Part shown: positions 1 through 8,790 of the stretch, piece by piece
How positions within the stretch are numbered: the stretch's first letter is position 1
Layout of the letters: each line of letters begins with the position of its first letter
Source of the DNA: Monarcha castaneiventris obscurior
Lineage: Eukaryota; Chordata; Aves; Passeriformes; Monarchidae
Reading direction: 5' to 3'
Assembly (NCBI GenBank): GCA_026261815.1
Contig: JAMPIT010000856.1
Span: forward strand, 11,392,001-11,456,000
DNA length: 64,000 nucleotides
Notes under the pieces: model-generated
What the model was told of the DNA's origin: nothing
Databases searched by the model: none
Seen by the model: only the letters and a program-made list of their open reading frames with translations
Position numbers and translations under genes: made by a program

Positions 1-534
1 GCTGTTTTACGCCACTAACAGCTTCGCATTTCGATAGCAGCTTTTATTCTAGGAGCTAAATGGGCTTCACAGACAGGCAATTAATTAATTGAGGCTCCCC
101 AGCCAGCCTGTGCCCTCAGTGCCACAAGGAAGCATTTCCAGATGAGGAAACAGAGGCAGAGGAGCAAAATGAGTGGCCCCAGCTGAAGAGCTGAGCTGGC
201 TGCTGCCTCCACAGCGAGGCCTCACACTCCACTGGCTGGGCTATTGCTCCCAGTTCTGTGGAGATGGTCACGATGCCATTTCCAAACTGGTGTGGGCATG
301 GTCTCAATGCAGGGAGCAACTGAGGAAGTTCTTTGGGTATCTATCAGTTCTTTGGGTATCTGTCAGTGACTGTCAGCACTGGAGCATCTGAGCCTGAATT
401 AGCTCATGAGCTGCCACCACTTTGGACCACTCCACCCTCTTGATAAGGAATCCTGTGAGACCATGAAACAGCACCAGGAGGCCCCATTAATGTTTCCATC
501 ACCCATCCTTGCTGACCAACTCTTATTTCTCCTG
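1..534. other. Non-coding flank downstream of ELFN1
   Basis: No gene is visible here. A short direct duplication of about 19 bases lies at 330-367, where 'ttctttgggtatct' is followed by 'atcag' and then 'gtcag'. It is a minor local duplication. The reading frames across this stretch are short and resemble nothing I recognise. Confidence 0.5.
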
Positions 535-681
535 GATGGCACCTTGAGCAACCTGATTTAGTGGGTGGGATCCCTGCCCATGGCCAGGGAGTTGGAACTA
601 AATGATGATGACTTTTTATTTTATAATCCTAGATTATTTTTAAGGTCCCTTCCAACCCAAACCACTCTGTGGTTCTATGAG
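535..681 (+). mobile_element. CR1 LINE, 5'-truncated 3' end
   Basis: The sequence reads as the 3' tail of an avian CR1 retrotransposon in sense orientation. It runs from 'ggcaccttgagcaacctgat' through 'ccctgcccatggcc', 'gttggaactaaatgatgatg' and 'aaggtcccttccaaccc', to a degenerate terminal octamer repeat, 'ctctgtggttctatga'. CR1 copies are normally 5'-truncated and lack a poly(A) tail, as seen here. The copy carries about 35 extra AT-rich bases (roughly 607-642) between the 'gatgatg' and 'aaggtccc' blocks, which are nearly adjacent in the usual tail. The 146-codon open frame over this element is not a gene. Confidence 0.85.
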
Positions 682-2135
682 GAGGCACTCAGGGTTTGCA
701 AGGAAAGGCTGTTTCAGCTGAAGAGTTTGCTTTGGTACCAGGTGCTACAGCTGAGATTTGGGGAGGGACCTGCCATGATGGCACTAAACGAGAGGGGCGA
801 CCCTCAACTCCCCCCTCCAGGTTCTGTTCACCACCTGATGAGCAAGACACAGCCCTGGGAAGCTGCATGCTCTGGGCAGGACCTGGGGCACCTGGAGGAG
901 GTGGATGAATGTGCCTTTGCTCTGGCAGAGTCAATGTATTCTTGGAGAAATTACCTGCCTTTTTATTATGAAATCCTGATAATGGTTTGTTGTCTACACA
1001 AATAACCACGGGGAATGAACTCGTGCACTTCCCAGCCTGCTCTGTGTCTTCCTGGCTCAGCTCCTTTCCGAACAAACATAACCTTTTGCAAGAATACCTG
1101 TCAAAATCGCTTTGAAATATTGAAATAACAGGATGGGATATGGTTTGCTCCTGGGCCCTAGTGCTCATCCGTCAGGACTCAGGATGTCCATCCAAAGCGA
1201 CTTGTGAGCAGGATGCAAGGGAAAAAGTTCTGGCAAGCAGCAGGGCCTCACAGCATTGCGTTTGGGGAGCTTTAGCACCTGACTGTGCTGGCTCCCTGGC
1301 CTCCCACACACTCACCTGGGAGCAGGGCAGCTCTCAGACCCTCATGAAGCCCTCGCTTTTTGTTGGTCACGGGATGGGTGAGATAGAGGGGCTTGTGACT
1401 CAGCTGGAGCTGATCAGGACAAAATTGTGTCCTTTGGCCACCAGCATGGCCTGGGAGTGCCAGGCCTCAACATTTCCCTTCTCACCTCATGAGTAAGGCA
1501 TCACCTGTGAGTGCTTTAGAGATGGGGGAAAGAGCTGTGGAGTCTTGGACCAGTGCTGGACAGCAATGGTTGAAGGGCACGTGGCTGCTTGGGTGGACCC
1601 ATGGACACAGAGCCATCCCCTTCCCTGCCAGTCTCAGACTGCCAAGGGCTGGCCAGGGATCTCCAGGATGTCTGGGTATGGGCAAGCTGTAAATGCTGAG
1701 TATCTTTCACCTCAAAAGCAAAACTGCCCCTCCATTCTCTCCCCCACAGAGCAGCAAGAGGCTTTGTGCTCTAACTCATCACTGGCTCCCCAGCTTGAAA
1801 GTGGGGAGATAATCCACCCCTCAGTGGCTGGTCCCAAGGGCCAGACACATCTCTTTAGGGGCAGAGACCAACACCTTTTCATTTGCAGGAGAAATCCCAT
1901 TGTGTGGTGGCACCTGCTCAACCCAGAGCCCTTCACTTCTCATCCCCTTCCCAGTTCCTGGTGGTGAAGGTCTCCCACCTGGAATAAGGTGAGGGATTCC
2001 ATGTTCTCGGGCACGTGCCTTTTTTTCTTCAATGCACTTGGAAGTGATGAGAACTTGGACACGGACAATTGGTGGAAGAAATCAAAACCAAATACTTAGA
2101 AATCCAAACACTCCCCCCTCCAAAAGAGATCCCAT
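682..2135. other. Intergenic sequence, nothing recognised
   Basis: This is GC-moderate, CpG-poor sequence with only short frames on both strands and no recognisable repeat or RNA gene. It lies between the CR1 tail and the probable 3' end of the ELFN1 transcript. Confidence 0.5.
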
Positions 2136-2154
2136 CAACCAACCAACCAACCAA
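2136..2154. repeat. (CAAC)n microsatellite
   Basis: About 4.75 perfect copies of a CAAC tetranucleotide. The block lies just beyond the probable 3' UTR of ELFN1. Confidence 0.9.
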
Positions 2155-2234
2155 GAAAAAAGTCCTTCAAACAAAACTCCATCTCTTTCTCTAAAATCCA
2201 TGATTAAAACCTGGTACAAACAGGTGAATATAGA

Positions 2235-2263
2235 TATATATATATATATATTTTTTTTTTTTT
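2235..2263. repeat. (TA)n followed by a T run
   Basis: About eight TA dinucleotides pass directly into a run of about 13-14 T. On the ELFN1 strand this reads as an A run followed by an AT repeat. It could mark the distal end of the transcribed 3' region or be an unrelated simple repeat. Confidence 0.85.
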
Positions 2264-2529
2264 AGTAGATGTAGTATTGGGTTTTTTCTCCTCTCTCTTT
2301 CTCATTATACAGCAAACATTGCAAATATAGAAATTTTCTCTGTACAATTAACGACTTCGGTTTACAATGCAATGTGTGGTAAAACCTTTTAGTGAGTGAA
2401 AATGTGAACGGGCCTTCAACTGGGTGAAAGTCTAAACTGGAAGACTCCGTTTGCAAAAACAGCCCAAAAGATGGAGCTCCTTCTGGTCTCTTTTTGGTTT
2501 TTGTTGCTGTTTTTGTCGCTGTTGATTTT

Positions 2530-2552
2530 GGAAGGGAAGGAAGGAAGGAAGA
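2530..2552. repeat. (GGAA)n microsatellite
   Basis: Short tetranucleotide tract with one interruption ('ggaagggaaggaaggaagga'), inside the putative 3' UTR. In the ELFN1 transcript it would be a pyrimidine-rich UUCC tract, a possible site for pyrimidine-tract-binding proteins (inference). Confidence 0.85.
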
Positions 2553-2868
2553 ACACAAACTGTTCACAAAGAATCCACAAAATCACGGAATAGGGACTCA
2601 TGCAATGCAATATTGGGAAACGCCAGACCTCAGCTCTCTGCCCGCTCTTTCATTTTCATTTTATATTCAATTTTTTCTTTTTTCTTATATTTTTTTAAAA
2701 AATCAAAATGAAACAAAACTTTTTTTTTTTTTCCACTCCACAGTTTGTTTGTTTTGCAAAGTTTGTGTTCAAATTTGGTGCATGTCTCACCAGCGTGAGG
2801 ACATTTTAATATCTCACTTTATATATTATATAGAATATTTATAGATTTTTTCAATATTTGTTCTCTGT

Positions 2869-2923
2869 TTTATTTTTTTTTTATTGATTCTCTTTTTTTT
2901 TTTTTTTTTTTTTAAATTTTATT
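2869..2923 (-). promoter_or_regulatory. ELFN1: Candidate polyadenylation signals (three AATAAA)
   Basis: On the minus strand AATAAA hexamers lie at 2923-2918, 2885-2880 and 2874-2869. They are about 90-145 bases below the ELFN1 stop. All are embedded in T/A homopolymer (plus-strand T21 at 2893-2913), so some may arise by chance and oligo-dT internal priming would confuse cDNA evidence. If used, the 3' UTR would be unusually short for a synaptic membrane protein. Confidence 0.35.
2893..2913. repeat. T21 homopolymer
   Basis: An uninterrupted run of 21 T on the plus strand, 21 A in the ELFN1 transcript about 100 bases after the stop. Such tracts commonly vary in length and are prone to sequencing error. 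Confidence 0.9.
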
Positions 2924-3011
2924 TTGTTTCCAAAGACAGTCTGAATAAAAATAGCTGCTGCGGATTTCTTTTGGTCCAGTTAGTGTGTTAAGTCACGAGT
3001 TGTGTGAGGAC

Positions 3012-5396
3012 TCAGGACTTTTGCTGGGCAGAGACGCCCTTCCAGTAGTCTAAGATGTCGTGAAGATCCTCGTCTTTGGCAAACTGGACCTTTTTGCGTA
3101 GGGCATGGCCGGCTGCCATGTACTCCTCCTCGTCTTTGTGCCGCTTGCGGTTGAGTTTGAAGCGCTCCCAGATGCTGTGCGATGGTTTGCAGGTGTACTC
3201 TGGGCTGGAGGTGTAGCTCAGGTTGTGATACTGAGGCGAGAGCTGGGAGTAGGCCAGGTCTCTGGGGCGAGGACGGGTCAGAGGCTCCAGGATGGAAGGC
3301 TTCCGCCCGCCCATGCTGTCGTGCTGCTCCCCTGGGTGCGAGCTGGGGTACGAGTGCCGGTGTTCGCTGTACTGGCGGATCTTCTCCGCCTCTGCCCGCA
3401 GGATGGCCGCGGCCGGCGTCACAGTGAGGATGGTGTCAGTGGTGGGGGATGTCTTCTCGATGTATTTGGCTTCGGATTTGTGGCCCGATCCCTCGGAGCG
3501 GTAGGACCTGGGGCTCCGTATAGAGCCACTGGAAGAGGTGCTGGAGCGTTTGGGGGCCGCCTCCATGCTGTGGTGTCGCTGGAGAGGGTGGTTGTAGCTT
3601 TCCTTGTAGACAGGGGAAAGGAATCCGTGCTTGCTGGGGATCTGCTCTGATAAGAGCACCAGCTGAGGCTCCACTGTGGAGACCGCCCCCGATTTCACCC
3701 CTTGGAAGGAGGTGGACTCGGATTTCAAGGCATCGATGCAGTTGTTGATGATCTGGTTCACCTTGTCCACCTCCTTGGCAATGGTGGAGATCTCAGCCAC
3801 GGAACCCTGGGTGTCTGGTGGCAGGGACAGCTCACAGTCTCGCCTCTCAGGCTGCTCACCCGTCCTCACCTCCATGTAGTTGCCCTTGGTGGCCTTGGGG
3901 GTCTCGCTGCTGTCAATCAGCTTGTACTGCTCGACCTCGCCAGCAGAGGGTAGGTAGGGGATGCGGGTCACTGTCTCCCCACCCAGTATCTGTCCCTGGG
4001 ACAGCTGGGTGATGCTGGTAGTCTCCATTTCTGGCCCGTACTTCAGCTCGATGATGGTCTTCTTCATGCTGCCGGCAGCCTTTTTGTGCTTCTCCTCCTG
4101 CTGGCGCCTCTTCCGGAGGCAGTAATACACCACGCCCAGGACAATCACCATACCGAAGAGACAGCCCAGGATTGTCATGATGTAATGGGTGGCCGTGGAA
4201 GGGGTGGGCACCGGCTCCTTGCGGTTGGGTCTGGTGGGGGTGATGGTGACGCAGGTGTGGTTGTACTTGGAGTACTGGTGAACAGAGACCACACAGTAGG
4301 TGTAATCTCTTTGTGCTACTAGGTTGCTCACGGTGATGTTCTCCTCCTTCTTCCTGAGCTTGGTGATCATGGAGGAGAAGCCGTTTTCGAACTGGGAGAG
4401 GATGTACATCTTGCTGAAGGGGTAGGGGATCTGCACGGTGAGGACGGCCGAGTTGTGGTTGAGGTGCTTCACCTGGATGTTGGGGCGCACCTCCGTCTCA
4501 CCGATGGGCGTGAACAGGGAGAACTGCGGCGTCGTGCCGTCGCCGGAGGAGCACTCCTCCTCGGAGCAGGGGCTTTCGGAGGGCACCGTGGTCACCTGGT
4601 ACCTGGGAGGGATAAAACGAGGGATCACAGTGTAGGAGCCACCAGTGCAAAGGGAAGAGAGCATGCTCAGAGCATTGCGGTAGCCAGTCCGGCCTTGGCC
4701 GAGCAAGTAGTAGCCCACGTAGTCGGGTGGGGAGTCGCACTGCATCCGGTCATAGGTGCGTGTCATGTTGGTGAAAGCCTCCAGCCACTGCAGGAAGCCG
4801 AGGAGCTCGCAGGAGCAGTAGAAGGGGTTACTGTAGAGTTCACAGACAGAGAGCTTGTTTAGGCCCCGAAAAGTGTTGCTGTCCAGTCTCTGGATCCTGT
4901 TCATGGACAGGTCAATGTTCACTATGTTGGGGCACTCCCAGAAGGCATTGGGGGTGACGGTCTCGATGAGGTTGGCCTGGAGATAGAGGTACTCCAGCTT
5001 CCCCAGGCCCCGGAGGATGCCCTCGGTGAGGTTCCTCAGTCGGTTGTAACCCAGCTGCAGCACCTGGAGGTTGAACTGTCCTGAAAAGGCACCGTCCTCG
5101 ATGTAGGAGATCTCGTTCTTCGTCAGGTTGAGGTATGTCAGGTTGCCGAAGCGGCTGAGCGAGGCGTACTGCACGCTCTTGATCTTGTTGTCGTTCAGCC
5201 GCAAGTCCACGATGGTGCTGTTGATCTGCTGGGGGATGGACTCGTAGGGGGGCTGGTTTTGGCTGCAGATGGCCAACCAGACGAAGCCCTTGTCCCCCTC
5301 GATGAGCCAGCAGTCTGCCCGCACCCCGTGCAGGAGAGACATGGCCGCCACGCACATGCAGAGGGCTGACGTCGCGGCCCACCGGCGACCTGCCAT
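3012..5396 (-). CDS. ELFN1: ELFN1: extracellular LRR and fibronectin type III domain protein 1
   Basis: A postsynaptic single-pass membrane adhesion protein. In mammals ELFN1 binds presynaptic group III metabotropic glutamate receptors (mGluR7 in hippocampal interneuron synapses, mGluR6 at photoreceptor synapses) and inhibits protein phosphatase 1. The 794-residue product shows: a signal peptide at 1-27 ending VRA before DCW; an N-terminal cap with C29 and C44; five LRRs at about 59-176; an LRRCT at about 188-250 with CSCELL and C220/C250; an FN3 domain at about 305-390; a transmembrane helix at 404-427; and a basic stop-transfer LRKRR. Predicted N-glycosylation sites are N59, N85, N90, N122, N210, N353 and N379. 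The tail ends with the family block holding KVQF (769-772), the RVxF-type PP1 docking motif, then DLHDILDYWKGVSAQQKS. ELFN1 rather than ELFN2 is indicated by SVQYASLSRFGNLTYLNL and by the cytoplasmic KKTIIELKYGPE and VTRIPYLPSAGEVEQYKL blocks. Length is near the mammalian size of about 830; the linker before FN3 is shorter. The ATG at 5394-5396 is chosen because family members begin MAG and the signal peptide follows directly. The whole CDS is one exon, as in other vertebrates, with no frameshift or premature stop. Confidence 0.97.
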   Translation of the reverse strand: MAGRRWAATSALCMCVAAMSLLHGVRADCWLIEGDKGFVWLAICSQNQPPYESIPQQINSTIVDLRLNDNKIKSVQYASLSRFGNLTYLNLTKNEISYIEDGAFSGQFNLQVLQLGYNRLRNLTEGILRGLGKLEYLYLQANLIETVTPNAFWECPNIVNIDLSMNRIQRLDSNTFRGLNKLSVCELYSNPFYCSCELLGFLQWLEAFTNMTRTYDRMQCDSPPDYVGYYLLGQGRTGYRNALSMLSSLCTGGSYTVIPRFIPPRYQVTTVPSESPCSEEECSSGDGTTPQFSLFTPIGETEVRPNIQVKHLNHNSAVLTVQIPYPFSKMYILSQFENGFSSMITKLRKKEENITVSNLVAQRDYTYCVVSVHQYSKYNHTCVTITPTRPNRKEPVPTPSTATHYIMTILGCLFGMVIVLGVVYYCLRKRRQQEEKHKKAAGSMKKTIIELKYGPEMETTSITQLSQGQILGGETVTRIPYLPSAGEVEQYKLIDSSETPKATKGNYMEVRTGEQPERRDCELSLPPDTQGSVAEISTIAKEVDKVNQIINNCIDALKSESTSFQGVKSGAVSTVEPQLVLLSEQIPSKHGFLSPVYKESYNHPLQRHHSMEAAPKRSSTSSSGSIRSPRSYRSEGSGHKSEAKYIEKTSPTTDTILTVTPAAAILRAEAEKIRQYSEHRHSYPSSHPGEQHDSMGGRKPSILEPLTRPRPRDLAYSQLSPQYHNLSYTSSPEYTCKPSHSIWERFKLNRKRHKDEEEYMAAGHALRKKVQFAKDEDLHDILDYWKGVSAQQKS

Positions 5397-5432
5397 CTGG
5401 AAGGGCAGCACGGAGAAGGGGTTCCTGGTCTG

Positions 5433-5434
5433 CT
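5433..5434 (-). promoter_or_regulatory. ELFN1: Probable 3' splice site of the ELFN1 coding exon
   Basis: Read on the minus strand, a long pyrimidine-rich tract (about 5460-5435, 'cctgttccccgcttccag') ends in AG at 5434-5433. This would leave 36 bases of 5' UTR before the ATG. A second AG sits flush against the start codon (5398-5397, 'gcccttccag' then ATG) and could also act as acceptor. Either way the coding exon would be joined to a non-coding 5' exon lying further right. The exact site is an inference. Confidence 0.5.
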
Positions 5435-8400
5435 GGAAGCGGGGAACAGGACAGGGGCTGGGAAGGTGTGGGCTAGTGCTCCTGCGGCAGCTTTGCTTGC
5501 CTCTCCCTTCTCCTCATGGCTCGGAGACGGGAGGGAAGCGTCCGTGGAGAAAGCGGACCTCGGTGCCCACGGTACTCAGCAGCCAGCAGCCAGGGGCTGC
5601 TACCAAGGCCTTGGTGGCTGAGGCTGGTCCCACATCACCAGGTCTCTGGCATCTCGAGGAGGGAATCATGAAGCTAAGCGCCTGTGCAGAGGGAGTTGCT
5701 CAGGCTTAGAGACAAGCCTTCCTCTCATTTTTTATAGTACTTCTCCTCGTTTTCTTTTTGCTGCCCATGGCGGCGCTGGTCCCCATCTCCCTGTGCCTCC
5801 GTGCGTTTGCCTGTCCCTGCTCGGTCCCTCGGCTCACCTGCTCAAAACAAAACACAAGCACAGACTAAGCACAAAGGAAAGACAGTCAGCAGTCAGAGGT
5901 GTTGGACATCCATCCAACTCCCCTCTTAGCCAGGCACTTGCCTTCTCATTTTGGCAACCACCTTTCAAGGAACCTTGGGTTTATTTGGCTGCCACCAGCA
6001 CTGTTTGGCAGCACAAGGGGAGGTGGTCACTGACCATCGAGGTCTCCCTCTGAGCCCTTGTCCAGCATCACTTTTTTGGCAGTTGAGAAACCAACACACA
6101 TCCAGTGCACCGTCTGTCTGACCTATTTAGCTGTCTACCTTTAGGAGGAGAGGAGTGATGCCCCAGAAGTGTCTGTTCCTCTCCGCTGAGAGCAGATGAA
6201 GTCTAGACAACTCGCTCTGATGTAGATTTGATGCTGCAGCGTTTTGCTGAGGGGAATCCTGACTGTCTCGTGTGCTGGTGTGCGCAGCAGCAGTGCCCAC
6301 AGAAGGGGTGCTGGTCGAGGACACCGTGTCTCTCTGCCTGCCCTGCCATGTGGCATCTGGGATACAGCCCAGCATCAAACACTTGTCCGGTTTTTGGGAA
6401 CCTGAGCAGTATTTTCAGGGCACTCTTTGCAAACCTGCTGGTGTGATTGTGAACCACCCAGTGTCCTTGTCCCTGCTTCAGGCTTGCTGCCTGTCTCCAA
6501 GGCCTCTCCCTCCCAGGTGAAACGATGCAGAGGTGTGGAAGACCAGCAAACATTCAGTGGCATAACAAGAACGTTTGTAGAGAATGGGACAAAACCTTCC
6601 CTCCCCAGCCAGAGACAGCTGTTTGAAGACTAGGAAAAGTCTTCACTAGGCACAAACCTGTGGGGCTGCCAGCAGCCTCACTTCCCACAGAAAAACTCAT
6701 TCCTGGATCACATTTTCCATTTTTTTCCCCCCCAATTTTTGACTAAGCATAAATATACATGGACAGCTCTTACTTCCTTTTCTAATTTCTTAGGGAAACA
6801 GGAAGAGAAAAGTGGAGAGGTGGGAACTGCATCTCCTGGGTCATACTTTTCCACAAGATATTGAAAATATCATCTGTGGATATCTCTACTGCCAAACAGA
6901 ACTCTGGGCTGGTAGGATGGACGCAGTGAGATGTGGCAGAGATGGAGTTGCCCACAAATGGGAGAAATCATCATAGACTATCTAGAAAAATCCTTCTTGG
7001 AATTTTTGTTGGGAACAGGAGCTTCGGTCATGTCCCTTGTCCAAGGGCGGGGAAGACACTACCAATACTCCTTGAAAAAAAGGTGGTAAGAACTGGAGGT
7101 TTCTTGGGAAGTTGTGAAGGAGACAGGGCCACATCTTACATCTAAATTGTCTTTCATTAAATCTGGAAAAGAGTGTAAACCCCAAAACAGTTTTCCAAAC
7201 CATTTTGTAGTGCCCAGGCTGGACTGTTCTTGGTGCTACGTACCCGAAAATCATGTGGGGCTGATTGTTTAGAGGCAGATAACCATACTCTGACCCTTGT
7301 CCCAAAGAAACCAGGTTCTTTTCCATCCACAATACCAGGCAGGGAAGGAGACCATATTTGACTGCAGAGATCCTTGTTCACCATTCTGTTTATACCTTGG
7401 GAAACAGGCCAGTAATAATAAGCAGTGAACCAGTTTATTTGGTGGGACTGTGAACAATGAGTCTGTTCCCTGGTGACAGCTGGGCTTCCATTACATGAAC
7501 AACAAGACCTTCTCTCACGTCAGCTCTCTGCACATGAGACTTTCTGGCCACCTTGTCCTCCCTGTGCTGTCACTGCCCTGGGATGCTCAGGTCACCCATT
7601 TTAGCATAGCTGGGTCCTTGGTGCCAGTGAGGAAGGGAAGAGGGACTGTGCTCCCTGGGAGATTGCAGGTGAGTGCTCCCCCCTTGCTACCCCCACAGCG
7701 AGACACGGGCTGCAGTGCCAGACCGAAACACATCTGCTGCTGCTTCCCTCTGGTGTTAGACAACTCAATTAACCTCTCTGCACTCCAGCCTCCTCTCCGG
7801 TACTGTGAGATAATGACAGCACTTTGTGGGGTGGTGGGAAGCTGAAGCAAAGTGCCCTGAGCTCCTCTCATTGGGGTGAAAATCCCAGCACACACACTGT
7901 GTTGCAGGTGGGCACTTTCTCCTTAGGTGTGCCCACTCTCCTCTGCCACGGGGAGCAGCCTGGTGCCCAGCTCTTCCTGCATCCTGTGGGGATTGCCCCT
8001 AAGGGTGTGGGACCGGGGTATTCCTGGCCTGCAGAGACATAAGCAATGGCTTGCCCCAGTTGTCCTTTTGGGGTAGCACTTGGCTCCAGCACCTCCCTGT
8101 GCTCCTCCATGGACTTGTGGATTCCAGGGATGTCCCGCAGGCAAGGGAAGCCCTGCCAAACTGAGCACAGGCAGCAGGGAGGGATGCACCTTGGCATATT
8201 CTCTTCAGCAAGCACTTACTCTGTCTCATCTATCTCCCATTGTGGCCCAGCCACCCTTTCTGGGCAAATCTGTGTTTGGGAAGGCTCTGCAGAGCAAAAG
8301 CAGCCTTTTCCTCGCACAGGAAGGTTCTTGCCACCCCTCCCTGGGGAGGCTGTGGGCAGCAGCCTGTGTCAGAAGGCATTAGTGGAGTAGGACCATCTGT

Positions 8401-8627
8401 GAGCAAAGAGCAGAGACCCCACAGATCCTGCCAGGCTGATCCCCTACAGCCTTCCCCTACAGCACCCACGTGCCTCCCCCATCTAATCAGAGGTGTTGGG
8501 GATGAAGAAGAGCAGCAGTAAATGATGCAAACATGTTCAGTAAGGCTCCCACTGTAAGTTTTGTCTTCTTTCCCATACACTGCCTATCAGCCAAGTCCTT
8601 CCCAACAACAGAAAGGAGAAATGGCAT
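5435..8627. other. Probable ELFN1 5' intron/upstream sequence, no gene seen
   Basis: This is GC-moderate sequence with only short, unrelated frames on both strands. I recognise no interspersed repeat, RNA gene or CpG island. Its position above the acceptor of the coding exon makes it intronic in the ELFN1 transcription unit by inference. Confidence 0.5.
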
Positions 8628-8790
8628 TTTATCAGCAGCCCGAGTTTAATTTCAGCTCATTAAAGCAAGCAATTTGCTGGTTTATTTGCTTTACAAAGTG
8701 TGAATAAAATGACAGCATTAAGGAGATGTGAGAGAGGAAAGAGGGGCTAATCTCCCTTTTTATTAGATTGCCGGGACACGACTGGAGAGT
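8628..8790. promoter_or_regulatory. AT-rich candidate conserved non-coding element
   Basis: An abrupt AT-rich island in GC-moderate surroundings. It holds homeodomain-type cores ('gtttaatttcagctcattaa', 'gcattaagg') and a repeated 'tttgctgg/tttgct' motif. Such islands near developmentally regulated neuronal genes are often conserved enhancers. There is no alignment here to show conservation, so this is a visual candidate only. Confidence 0.25.

Larger units (their letters stand above)
2250..3011 (-). other. ELFN1: Probable ELFN1 3' UTR
   Basis: This stretch follows the ELFN1 stop codon on the minus strand and is much more AT-rich than the coding exon. It holds homopolymer T tracts at 2720-2732 and 2893-2913, which are A tracts in the transcript. 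A (GGAA)n tract lies at 2530-2552 (plus-strand sense). Three AATAAA motifs sit within 145 bases of the stop, but the AT-rich, low-complexity character continues to about 2250, so a longer UTR is plausible. The true cleavage site cannot be read from the sequence. Confidence 0.45.

Noticed and set aside
3105..3650. Plus-strand open frame of 181 codons opposite the ELFN1 cytoplasmic tail
   Set aside because: It lies antisense within a GC-rich coding exon, where stop codons are rare on the opposite strand. The sequence shows no domain and its frame is explained by ELFN1 codon use.
3012..5396. Identification as ELFN2 rather than ELFN1
   Set aside because: The LRR blocks SVQYASL and GLGKLEYLYLQANLIE and the cytoplasmic blocks with ELKYGPE and YLPSAGEVEQYKL follow ELFN1. 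ELFN2 differs at these sites, although the last 30 residues are common to both.
5409..5411. Upstream in-frame GTG as the ELFN1 start
   Set aside because: GTG is a very rare start in vertebrates. The ATG five codons later begins MAG as in other ELFN1 proteins and is followed directly by the signal peptide.
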